Shown one piece after another: positions 1-5,992 of a stretch of 6,560 nt of DNA (position 1 is the stretch's first letter; every line of letters begins with the position of its first letter). Source of the DNA: Roseburia sp. (GTDB taxonomy: Bacteria; Bacillota; Clostridia; Lachnospirales; Lachnospiraceae); NCBI GenBank assembly GCA_017626625.1, contig JAGAIK010000303.1:1-6560 (forward strand), in the 5' to 3' direction. The notes under the pieces were generated by a model, which did not search any database, was not told the origin of the DNA, and saw nothing but the letters and a program-made list of their open reading frames with translations. The position numbers and the translations under genes are program-made.

Positions 1-69
1 AATATTTCATTATTTTTATCCAATTATTTGTTTCAAGAAATATTTTTTAAAAATATTTGCATTTTATGC

Positions 70-98
70 TTGACTTTTTTCTTTTTATCAGATATACT
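70..98 (+). promoter_or_regulatory. SigmaA promoter of ncRNA copy A
   Basis: The -35 box TTGACT (70-75) is followed by a 17-nt spacer and the -10 box TATACT (93-98). The DNA upstream is very A/T-rich, like an UP element, and shares the block AAATATTTTTTAA with copy B. The start of transcription is expected near 105. The same promoter, spacer length included, recurs 730 bp downstream, so it belongs to the duplicated unit. Confidence 0.85.
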
Positions 99-104
99 AA
101 ACTC

Positions 105-489
105 AACAAAACAAAAGAAACACATCTTAAAAGAAAGGAAGGTACAGTCCACCAGAAACGATAACTTAACTTCCAAAAACGATACTACAGAAAGAGAGGT
201 ACAGACCACCGAAAACGTAAGCGCATTCGTTTTTTCATTCAAATGAGAGAGGAAAACGTGACATTCCTAAGCAGGAACATTGAATTAGTATCAGACCTAC
301 AACATTGAGATATGGTACAATTCCAAATGTCACAGGAGACAGAAATCGAAAGGTTGAATAAAAAGGCGAAGAAGTCCAAAAAAGTGGAACCAGAGTTCCA
401 AATAAGAAAAAAAGAGAGGTATAGTCCCATGGACGAGATAGTTTAAAAGGCGGCATCGAATGAATATCATACGATGTTGCCTTTGCTTT
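105..489 (+). ncRNA. Structured non-coding RNA, copy A (unknown family)
   Basis: This is a transcript of about 385 nt between a strong promoter and an intrinsic terminator. No long reading frame in it is conserved in its paralogue at 835-1216. Visible structure: stem GGAAG (137-141) with CTTCC (170-174); a central domain closed by GTGACATT (258-265) with AATGTCAC (326-333), holding the hairpin TTCCT-AAGC-AGGAA (264-277; it shares two bases with the closing stem) and a weaker helix; hairpin TGGAAC-CAGA-GTTCCA (385-400); then the terminator. The motif GGTAYAGWCC occurs three times, near 141, 198 and 418. The 5' 145 nt and 3' 135 nt are well conserved in copy B and the centre is not. I do not recognise the family. 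It is not recognisably 6S, tmRNA, RNase P or SRP RNA. Function is unknown. The RNA call rests on promoter, terminator and shared folding, and further copies may lie left of the window. Confidence 0.75.
445..489 (+). terminator. Intrinsic terminator of ncRNA copy A
   Basis: The stem pairs GGCGGCATCG (449-458) with CGATGTTGCC (472-481), including two G-U pairs, around a 13-nt loop. It is preceded by AAAA and followed by the interrupted T tract TTTGCTTT. It matches the terminator of copy B at the same relative position. Confidence 0.85.
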
Positions 490-799
490 ATCTTTCTGCA
501 GAATCTGCCTGTGTCTCCATGCTGGTATTTTTTAATTCTGTTGTTCCCTTCTCATTTTTCCGATAAATTCCTTTTATCTAATCCCCAGAAAGCCATAGCC
601 TGTTACACCAGACTTTACAAATATGCGTTCATGCTGCACCTCCCTTCTATTCATAAAGCCACGGTCTGTTACACCAGACTTTACAATGCTGTTCTATAAA
701 ATTGTCCAAATTCCTGTTATTATTTTCAGTTATTTTGCATAATACACGCCATATATTTTGTATTTTAAAATATTTTTTAACTTTTTTCTAAATTAATGC
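490..799. other. Spacer between the two ncRNA units
   Basis: No gene is supported here. A + strand open frame (460-699) starts inside the terminator hairpin of copy A, has no ribosome binding site and no recognisable product. The left half holds two short sequences resembling the L,D-transpeptidase gene (589-620 and 655-686). The right half, from about 700, is strongly A/T-rich and leads into the promoter of copy B. Confidence 0.6.
589..686 (+). repeat. Two 32-nt repeats resembling the L,D-transpeptidase gene
   Basis: Two direct copies, 589-620 and 655-686, lie 66 bp apart with a 34-nt spacer. They differ at 3 of 32 positions and both contain CTGTTACACCAGACTTTACA. The same sequence lies in the L,D-transpeptidase gene on the opposite strand (window 1652-1683), differing at 4 positions from the first copy and 3 from the second. 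In the enzyme it encodes KAMVCSTGLYN, part of the YkuD fold. Read in the matching frame, the copies give KAIACYTRLYK and KATVCYTRLYN. They are most likely gene debris or a short duplicated patch. Repeat and spacer lengths resemble a minimal CRISPR, but the match to a nearby coding sequence argues against that. Confidence 0.75.
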
Positions 800-828
800 T
801 TGACTTTTCCTCTTTTACCAGATATAAT
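800..828 (+). promoter_or_regulatory. SigmaA promoter of ncRNA copy B
   Basis: The -35 box TTGACT (800-805) is followed by a 17-nt spacer and a perfect -10 box TATAAT (823-828). The flanks match copy A: ATGC before the -35, and CAGA before and AAACT after the -10. Transcription should start near 835. Confidence 0.88.
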
Positions 829-834
829 AAACTT

Positions 835-1216
835 ATCAAAACAAAAGAAACAAAATCTAAGAAAGGAAGGTACGGACCACCGGAGACGATAACTAAACTT
901 TCAAGGAAATAACAAAGAAAGAGAGGTACAGACCACCAAACACGTAAGCGCATTCGTTTTTATATTCAAATGAGAGTAGAAGAGACGGTTCTCAGAAAAG
1001 CTTAAAATAGATATCGGCTTTATTTCAAAAGACGGATACTCTTTGAAGTAAAGAGAACAGCAACGATACTCACGCTGCTCACAGTTGAAACAAAAAGCGA
1101 AGAAGAACCAAAGAATTGGAACAACGGTTCCAAAATATACGAAACGAGGTATAGTCCCATGGACGAAATAGTTTAAAAGGCGGCATCGAATGAAAACATA
1201 CGATGTCGCCTTTTCG
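835..1216 (+). ncRNA. Structured non-coding RNA, copy B (unknown family)
   Basis: Paralogue of copy A, about 382 nt, with the same promoter, order of blocks and terminator. The 5' stem is GGAAG (865-869) with CTTTC (898-902), where a G-C pair of copy A becomes G-U. The central domain (about 976-1082) has little sequence in common with copy A but keeps the plan: closing stem GTTCTC (988-993) with GAGAAC (1053-1058), around the hairpins AAAGC/GCTTT (997-1021) and TTCAAAAGA/TCTTTGAA (1024-1047). The 3' hairpin TTGGAAC-AACG-GTTCCAA (1116-1133) has a different loop and one more pair than in copy A. The motif GGTAYRGWCC occurs near 869, 925 and 1148. Length differences between copies are -2, -1 and +3 nt at separate places, as expected for RNA rather than a reading frame. 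Role unknown. Confidence 0.77.
1175..1214. terminator. Bidirectional terminator between ncRNA B and the L,D-transpeptidase gene
   Basis: The stem GGCGGCATCG (1179-1188) pairs with CGATGTCGCC (1201-1210, one G-U) around a 12-nt loop, with AAAA before and TTTT after, so the helix extends to 14 pairs. On the - strand the same hairpin, with one A-C mismatch, is also followed by TTTT. It lies 38-77 nt beyond the stop codon of the convergent transpeptidase gene, so it can end both transcripts. Confidence 0.88.
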
Positions 1217-1251
1217 TTATGCAAATTTTTTTTCACAAAAACCCTGAACTT

Positions 1252-2337
1252 TTACATTTCTTCGTACCATTCCCTCCATGGATTCTCCTCATCCGGGTCG
1301 GTGGGGTCCCATCCCCGCTTGGGATCGTCAGGAGCAAGCTTTTCCGCCTGTGGTTTTCCCAGGGGACCCGGGTCGTCGTCATCATAAATTTCCACCGTAG
1401 TTCCCGCCGGGCAGTTATCTGCAATCCACTTGGCATCCTTTGTGGTCAGTCGGACGCATCCCATAGAAGCCTGCTGCCCCAATTTATTATATTTTTCCGT
1501 ACAGAGGGTATTTTTCGCCTTTTTGTAATAAGGTACGGAATGGAACAGCACACCGCCATGGATTCTGGTAGCATACTGCCCATAAACACCGCCGTACAGT
1601 TCCCGCCAGAGGTATTTGTCAGAAATCTGAAATGTTCCCAGGGGTGTTGCATTGTAAAGTCCGGTGGAACAGACCATGGCTTTATAGGGAACTGTATATT
1701 CCCCCTCCTCGTCTAAAGTATATACCGTGACGCAATTCTGTCTGCGGTTGATACGGATATAATAAGGGAACTCCGGCTGCTCTGAATTTTCCGTACTTTC
1801 CACAGCTTCGATATCCTGCATATTTTCTTTTCCATTTGCTGTCTCTGTATTTCCGGCTGGATTTTCCTGCTCTCCGGGCTGTCCGTTTTCATCGATGCCT
1901 GTCTCATCTTCCAACTGCTTTCCTATTGCCTGTCCGTTACTGCCGCCCGGCTCTCCATTTCCGCCGCTTCGCTCTCTGCTACTGCCACCCGGCTCTCCGT
2001 TACTACCGCCTGTCTGTCCGTTTCCGCCTGTACCTGTATTTTCCTCCGGCAAAGCATCCTGCCCGGTGTCAGCGCTGCCCGTCCCCTGCTCTGAAAACGG
2101 TACATTTTCCCGGCTGTCATCTAATGCAATTTCCTGCTTATAATCTCCGGCAAACCAGCTCTTTTCCTCCCCTGTTACCACCTTCAGCACAGGTATCTCC
2201 CACTCCAGATAAAGGGCAGTAAATTCAAACAGGGTAAAAAAACACAAAAAGACAGTGACTGCAACCGTCCCCACGATTGCAGCCCTGCCTTGTAACAGCT
2301 TTTTCAGTATATTTTCTTCCTGATGTTCTTTTTTCAT
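1252..2337 (-). CDS. Membrane-anchored L,D-transpeptidase (YkuD domain)
   Basis: A 361-residue cell-wall enzyme. YkuD L,D-transpeptidases form 3-3 peptidoglycan crosslinks, or attach partners to the wall, through an active-site cysteine. Residues about 19-45 form one hydrophobic membrane segment after a basic N-terminus (MKKEH, LKKLLQGR), so the rest should be outside the cell. Residues about 76-190 are a low-complexity linker rich in Gly, Asn, Glu and Ser with repeated GGSNG and NGEPGG units, long enough to reach into the wall. The YkuD domain spans about 191-320: STG and TPLGTF (224-235), IHGG (259-262), then the SMGC-V-R motif with nucleophile Cys294 and Arg296. The usual SHGC histidine is Met here, a common variant. 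The C-terminal tail is Asp/Pro-rich. The gene follows aspartate kinase by 47 nt on the same strand. The likely Shine-Dalgarno GGGGAG is 12 nt from the ATG and partly inside a hairpin. The specific physiological role is not visible. Confidence 0.93.
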   Translation of the reverse strand: MKKEHQEENILKKLLQGRAAIVGTVAVTVFLCFFTLFEFTALYLEWEIPVLKVVTGEEKSWFAGDYKQEIALDDSRENVPFSEQGTGSADTGQDALPEENTGTGGNGQTGGSNGEPGGSSRERSGGNGEPGGSNGQAIGKQLEDETGIDENGQPGEQENPAGNTETANGKENMQDIEAVESTENSEQPEFPYYIRINRRQNCVTVYTLDEEGEYTVPYKAMVCSTGLYNATPLGTFQISDKYLWRELYGGVYGQYATRIHGGVLFHSVPYYKKAKNTLCTEKYNKLGQQASMGCVRLTTKDAKWIADNCPAGTTVEIYDDDDPGPLGKPQAEKLAPDDPKRGWDPTDPDEENPWREWYEEM

Positions 2338-2349
2338 CGCTTCTGTCCG

Positions 2350-2369
2350 CTCCCCGCCCCAAAACGGGG
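2350..2369 (-). promoter_or_regulatory. Hairpin covering the ribosome binding site of the L,D-transpeptidase
   Basis: In the - strand mRNA, CCCCG (2369-2365) can pair with CGGGG (2356-2352) around an 8-nt loop; CCCC/GGGG is an alternative pairing. The second arm overlaps the best Shine-Dalgarno candidate, GGGGAG. No T run follows it, so it is not a terminator for the upstream kinase gene. It may lower translation of the downstream gene, which is inference. Confidence 0.35.
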
Positions 2370-2384
2370 AAAACCTGTGTCTTT

Positions 2385-3704
2385 TTATAACTGTGTTACC
2401 ACAAAAATATCATAGATGGCACGGATAGCGTTCTCAAAGTCCGCATTGCTGACACCAATAATGATATTCAGTTCAGAAGAACCCTGGTCAATCATCTTTA
2501 CATTGATATTGGCATGTGCTAATGCAGAGAAAATTCTTCCTGCCGTTCCACGGGTGGATTTCATACCACGTCCTACCACTGCAATTAACGCCAAATCTCC
2601 TTCTAACTCAATGCTGTCCGGCTGTGCTAATCTGTGGATAGAGGAAATCACTGCCTGCTCTTTTCCCTCAAATTCCGGCTGATGTACAAAAATCGTCATG
2701 GTGTCGATGCCGGAAGGCATATGTTCAAAGGAAATACCGTTTTCCTCAAAAGCGGAAAGCACTTTTCTCCCAAACCCAACCTCTGAATTCATCATATCTT
2801 TATCGATATTGACAGAGACAAAGCCTTTCTTGCCGGCGATACCGGTAATGGTGTACTTCGACTGGTGGCAGGTGCTCTCTACAATCCAAGTTCCCTCATC
2901 CTCCGGTGCGTTGGTGTTTTTAATATTGATGGGAATACCGGCTTTTCTTACCGGGAATACCGCATCCTCATGAAGCACGCTGGCACCCATATAGGATAAC
3001 TCCCTGAGTTCACGGTAGGTAATGGTCTTGATTGCTGCCGGCTGGTCGATGATTCTTGGGTCAGCCACCAGAAAACCTGAGACATCGGTCCAGTTCTCGT
3101 AACAGCTTGCATGAACCGCCTTTGCCACAATGGAACCTGTCACATCAGAGCCGCCTCTGGAAAAGGTGCGTACCCTTCCGTCTGCGCCCATACCATAAAA
3201 GCCGGGAACCACTGCTTTTTCCGTCTTTTTCAGACGCTCGCCCAAAACCTTATCCGTCTTATCGGCATCTAAATTGCCTTCCTCATCAAAAAAGATAACT
3301 TCTGCCGCATCTACAAATTCATAGCCTAAATAATTTGCCATGATGATACCGTTTAAATATTCCCCGCGGGAAGCAGCATAGTCCACGCCCGCTTTATTTT
3401 TAAAGTTCTCTGTGATTTTCTTAAATTCTTCCTCTAAGGATAATTTCAGATTCAGACCATTGATAATGGCGTCATAACGGTCCTTAATTTTCATCAATGC
3501 AACCCGGAAATCCTCGTCAGCCTCCACTAAATCGTAGCAGGCATATAACATATCCGTCACCTTGGTGTCCTTGGCATTTCTTTTTCCCGGGGCGCTGGGC
3601 ACCACATATCTGCGCTCTTTATCAGCATTGATTATTTTTCCTACCTTTGCGAACTGTTCCGCACTTGCAAGGGAGCTGCCGCCAAATTTCACAACTTTTA
3701 TCAT
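2385..3704 (-). CDS. lysC: Aspartate kinase (YclM/ThrD-type, two ACT domains)
   Basis: A 439-residue cytoplasmic enzyme that phosphorylates L-aspartate to aspartyl-4-phosphate, the first step to diaminopimelate/lysine, threonine and methionine. The N-terminal amino-acid-kinase domain carries KFGGSS (6-11), APGKR (38-42), SRGEYLNG (112-119), FSRGGSDVTG (181-190), TDVSGF (206-211), ADPR (214-217) and RELSYMGASVLHEDA (234-248). Two ACT domains follow (about 287-345 and 370-435), the usual seat of feedback inhibition by lysine or threonine; the effector cannot be read from the sequence. Length and motifs such as KDTKVTD, EHMPSGID and GFGR resemble the B. subtilis YclM/ThrD type as I remember it. 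I chose the ATG at 3704 rather than 3734 because GGAGG (3719-3715) sits 10 nt before it and KFGGSS then begins at residue 6, as in the family. lysC is used as a generic symbol. No lysine riboswitch is seen upstream. Confidence 0.96.
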   Translation of the reverse strand: MIKVVKFGGSSLASAEQFAKVGKIINADKERRYVVPSAPGKRNAKDTKVTDMLYACYDLVEADEDFRVALMKIKDRYDAIINGLNLKLSLEEEFKKITENFKNKAGVDYAASRGEYLNGIIMANYLGYEFVDAAEVIFFDEEGNLDADKTDKVLGERLKKTEKAVVPGFYGMGADGRVRTFSRGGSDVTGSIVAKAVHASCYENWTDVSGFLVADPRIIDQPAAIKTITYRELRELSYMGASVLHEDAVFPVRKAGIPINIKNTNAPEDEGTWIVESTCHQSKYTITGIAGKKGFVSVNIDKDMMNSEVGFGRKVLSAFEENGISFEHMPSGIDTMTIFVHQPEFEGKEQAVISSIHRLAQPDSIELEGDLALIAVVGRGMKSTRGTAGRIFSALAHANINVKMIDQGSSELNIIIGVSNADFENAIRAIYDIFVVTQL

Positions 3705-3763
3705 CTCTTCTGAACCTCCGATAACTTCTATCATCCATTATCCCCGTCGGGACTAACGAATAT

Positions 3764-3791
3764 ATCTTATCACAAATGCGGGTTCCGTCAA
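3764..3791 (-). promoter_or_regulatory. Probable sigmaA promoter of aspartate kinase
   Basis: On the - strand, TTGACG (3791-3786) is followed by a 16-nt spacer and TAAGAT (3769-3764). TG one base before the -10 makes it an extended -10 promoter. This leaves a leader of roughly 50 nt, too short for a lysine riboswitch. A 7-bp AT-rich inverted repeat, CATTTTT/AAAAATG (3794-3811), abuts the -35 box and could be an operator or chance. Confidence 0.55.
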
Positions 3792-3909
3792 ATCATTTTT
3801 TACGAAAAATGCCTGTTTCCGACAATTTTTCCTGCATTTTCTCATGTTATGTCAACTCTTTATTATTTTCATTGATACCTGATATTTCCTCATGGAATAA
3901 TCGTCCCCA

Positions 3910-5250
3910 CTATCTTGCTAAAAGCCCTCTGGCGAAAAAATCTGCCATCTGAACTGCCTGATCCACGATATCCCGGAAGGTGTCAATGCTCTGGCTGTAC
4001 TCCCCGTTGACCTGATGCTCGATGCTCTCCCGCTCTAAATCGAGGTGCTTCAGCAGCATGTTTCTGGTTTCTCTTCCGGAAAAATAGGGGTTCTGTGCCC
4101 CTAACAAATTGGCAATCTGGTTTGCATTGGAATACCACTCTTTGATTAGCCCGTCATAATTTTCCATATTTCCGGCTTTCAGAGCATGGATAATCTCCCC
4201 CGCAATCTCAATATGCTCTGTCAAAAGGTTGCGGAGCTGTCTTGTGGCATTGTTGGAAAGAAAATCTGCAAAAACGTTGGCAATCTCGTCTGCCGTCTCT
4301 AACAGGCGTTCCTCCACCTCCTGCTGATCCGGGGAATCTGAAAGCGCACTCATCAGGTACATTCTCGCCCAATACACATGGCTCAGCCATGCAAGGCGCA
4401 TGTTCTGGTCTAACTCCATGACACCCCGGCACATAGTTACCGCATTATCGTCTGCTGAATTTCCGGGCATTCCAGAGGTTCCTCCGCCGCCCATAGTTCC
4501 AGTATTGCCGCTTCCCATATTTTCAGGCATTCCGGCGTTGGTTCCTCCGCCCATGCTTCCCGGCATTCCAGAGGTTCCGCCTCCCACATTCCCGGTATTG
4601 CCTCCGCCCATGTTCCCCGGCATTCCAGCGCTGCTTCCTCCGCCCATGGTTCCCGGCATTCCGGCGCTGCTTCCTCCGCCCATGTTCCCGGGCATTTCAG
4701 AGGTTCCGCCTCCCACATTCCCGGTATTGCCTCCGCCCATGTTCCCCGGCATTCCAGCGTTGGTTCCTCCGCCCACACTTCCCATGTTTCCGGGCATTCC
4801 GGTATTGCCTCCGCCCATGTTCCCCGGCATTCCGGCGTTGGTTCCGTTTCCCATATTCCCGGTATTGCTGCTTCCCATGCCTCCAGGCATTCCAACATTA
4901 TTTCCACTTCCCATGGTTCCAGGCATCCCAGCGTTGCTTCCGCCCATGTTCCCCAGCATTCCGGCATTGCTTCCGCTTCCCATATTTCCAGGCATTCCGG
5001 AGGTTCCTCCACCCATGGTTCCGGGCATTCCAGCGTTGCTTCCGCCCATATTTCCGGTATTTCCCATACCCGGTCCGTCATAATCTGCGCCGGGACAAAC
5101 CGTCAGTTCCATTCCAACCTGTAAATTATAGGGGTTTACTCCCGGATTTCCGAGAATAAGTTCTGTTACTGTCGTTTTATACTGTCTGGACAGTTTATAT
5201 AAAGAATCTCCAGACTGTATCGTATGCACAATTCGATTCTGACAATACAT
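3910..5250 (-). CDS. LysM protein with Gly/Met-rich repeat spacer and C-terminal helical domain
   Basis: A 446-residue protein in three parts. Residues about 8-52 are a LysM domain (HTIQSGDSLYKLSRQY, then NPYNLQVGMELTV), a fold that binds peptidoglycan or chitin glycans. Residues about 57-265 are some 19 imperfect units of the form GNMGGGTNAGMP, with few charged residues. Residues about 270-446 are predicted helical, with two repeated patterns (LLTEHIEIAGEIIHALKAGN and LLKHLDLERESIEHQVNGEY). From memory this part resembles a roughly 180-residue domain of Bacillus/Paenibacillus proteins, often mislabelled acetylglutamate kinase, with the same EWYSNANQIA and NPYFSG-like features. There is no signal peptide. 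LysM without a signal peptide, plus a sigmaK-like promoter just upstream, recalls spore-coat proteins such as SafA, so I infer a spore envelope role. The ATG at 5250 is the only ATG before the upstream in-frame stop, but its Shine-Dalgarno is weak (GATGG). Confidence 0.88.
   Translation of the reverse strand: MYCQNRIVHTIQSGDSLYKLSRQYKTTVTELILGNPGVNPYNLQVGMELTVCPGADYDGPGMGNTGNMGGSNAGMPGTMGGGTSGMPGNMGSGSNAGMLGNMGGSNAGMPGTMGSGNNVGMPGGMGSSNTGNMGNGTNAGMPGNMGGGNTGMPGNMGSVGGGTNAGMPGNMGGGNTGNVGGGTSEMPGNMGGGSSAGMPGTMGGGSSAGMPGNMGGGNTGNVGGGTSGMPGSMGGGTNAGMPENMGSGNTGTMGGGGTSGMPGNSADDNAVTMCRGVMELDQNMRLAWLSHVYWARMYLMSALSDSPDQQEVEERLLETADEIANVFADFLSNNATRQLRNLLTEHIEIAGEIIHALKAGNMENYDGLIKEWYSNANQIANLLGAQNPYFSGRETRNMLLKHLDLERESIEHQVNGEYSQSIDTFRDIVDQAVQMADFFARGLLAR
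4456..5082 (-). repeat. Coding minisatellite in the LysM gene spacer
   Basis: About 19 degenerate in-frame units of 8-15 codons encode Gly-Met-Pro-Gly-Asn-Met-type sequence. A more recent segmental duplication is visible: the 60 nt at 4571-4630 are identical to 4700-4759, a period of 129 nt or 43 codons. Unit changes keep the frame. Such tracts tend to vary in copy number between strains. The repeats also leave both other - strand and + strand frames open (for example Pro-rich on the + strand at 4400-5083), which are artefacts. Confidence 0.85.
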
Positions 5251-5281
5251 TCCGATACCATCACAATATCATTTTCACACC

Positions 5282-5310
5282 TATTCTATGCGGAACTTCA
5301 CCGGATTGTT
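5282..5310 (-). promoter_or_regulatory. SigmaK-like promoter upstream of the LysM gene
   Basis: On the - strand, AACA (5310-5307) is followed by exactly 16 nt and CATAGAATA (5290-5282). This fits the Bacillus sigmaK pattern mACm-N16-CATAnnnTa at every defined position. It lies in the 70-nt gap between the cysteine-cluster gene and the LysM gene, about 31 nt before the ATG. The motif is short and known mainly from Bacillus, so chance is possible. CATAGAAT also approaches a sigmaE -10, but no good sigmaE -35 is seen. Confidence 0.5.
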
Positions 5311-5320
5311 CCTGCTGTTT

Positions 5321-5992
5321 TTACAGGTTTTCCCGCTGTCCCGGAAGCACTGCCTGCGCCTGCTTCATTCTCTCATAAAACTGTTCGTAAAAATTCTTGT
5401 CCGTTTCATAAGGTTTTATGAAAAATAAAGTCAGTAAAAACAGATTCACGGTTTTGGCGCTGTTTTCCTCTCCGGCATTACAAATCTGCTCTGCCGCTTT
5501 TTTCAGACTATGCCAGTCCGCCAAAAAACGATGGTAAGTTTTCAGTTCCGGCGTGTCTAACCATTTGCTTATCTTTACCTTGGTTCGGTTACTCTTTTTA
5601 CATGCTTCTCTCTGTAAAAAATAAGTTACATTCCCGTCCTCATAAATTCTGCCTAAGGGAAACACACGACAGAGCCCTGGACGCAGGGTATGTATGCTGC
5701 ACCTGCCCGCCTTATTTAAAAAAACGCACCTGCTGTTTTCCCCTGCCATTTTTAAATTCGGCACAATCACGCCATTTTCCACATGAAGCTCCACCTCCGC
5801 TGCCAAAAGCATTTCGAAGTTTTTTCCAAGTCCTCCGGTAAGCCGCCAGACATCATAGGGGTCCAACAAAATAGTATCCCCCATCCCTTCACAGCAGGAA
5901 TGGCAGCCCTCGCAATCGTTGCAGGCTGCCTTTACCATATCATTTACCCCATAAATTTTTCCGTCGGAAATCTCCGCTATTTCCTGCAACAT
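5321..5992 (-). CDS. YkgJ-family cysteine-cluster protein
   Basis: A 223-residue soluble protein of the YkgJ type, a putative zinc- or iron-binding family without a settled biochemical function. The N-terminal cluster is C24-x2-C27-x2-C30-x2-C33-C34, in NDCEGCHSCC. Further conserved cysteines are C89, C98 and C108 (in SRCVF, GRCSIHTLRPGLCRVFPLG) and C131 (REACKK), the usual spacing of the family. LDPYDVWRLTGGLG (43-56) is also typical. The C-terminal 70 residues are helical and lack cysteines except C171. No signal peptide is visible. The start is well fixed: AGAGAGG (6006-6000) lies 7 nt before the ATG. The gene is first of a likely two-gene unit, with the LysM gene 70 nt downstream, though the latter seems to have its own sporulation-type promoter. 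Metal binding is inferred from family membership. Confidence 0.9.
   Translation of the reverse strand: MLQEIAEISDGKIYGVNDMVKAACNDCEGCHSCCEGMGDTILLDPYDVWRLTGGLGKNFEMLLAAEVELHVENGVIVPNLKMAGENSRCVFLNKAGRCSIHTLRPGLCRVFPLGRIYEDGNVTYFLQREACKKSNRTKVKISKWLDTPELKTYHRFLADWHSLKKAAEQICNAGEENSAKTVNLFLLTLFFIKPYETDKNFYEQFYERMKQAQAVLPGQRENL

Noticed and set aside
28..246. 72-codon + strand frame
   Set aside because: It starts upstream of the ncRNA A promoter, has no ribosome binding site, and its frame is not kept in the paralogous copy because of 1- and 2-nt length differences.
235..456. 73-codon - strand frame, antisense to ncRNA A
   Set aside because: No counterpart with the same protein exists opposite ncRNA B, and promoter and terminator polarity favour the + strand.
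589..686. Minimal CRISPR array (32-nt repeats, 34-nt spacer)
   Set aside because: There are only two degenerate copies, they match a neighbouring coding sequence, and no cas gene is present.
105..1216. RNA antitoxin of a type III toxin-antitoxin pair
   Set aside because: The repeated motif is not a regular tandem array, and no toxin gene follows either terminator; the next gene is convergent and encodes a transpeptidase.
901..1236. 111-codon - strand frame, antisense to ncRNA B
   Set aside because: It runs through the terminator hairpin, has a composition typical of A/T-rich antisense frames, and shares no protein with the antisense of copy A.
1836..2222. 128-codon + strand frame opposite the transpeptidase linker
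   Set aside because: It is a shadow of the low-complexity Gly/Ser/Asn linker with no start signal of its own.
3705..3909. Lysine riboswitch upstream of aspartate kinase
   Set aside because: The predicted leader is about 50 nt and the whole gap only about 200 nt, with no L-box helices or terminator/antiterminator pair.
4400..5083. 227-codon Pro-rich frame on the + strand (PPPMFPGIPAL repeats)
   Set aside because: It is the antisense shadow of the Gly/Met repeat of the LysM gene; the tandem repeat keeps several frames open, and the start has no ribosome binding site.
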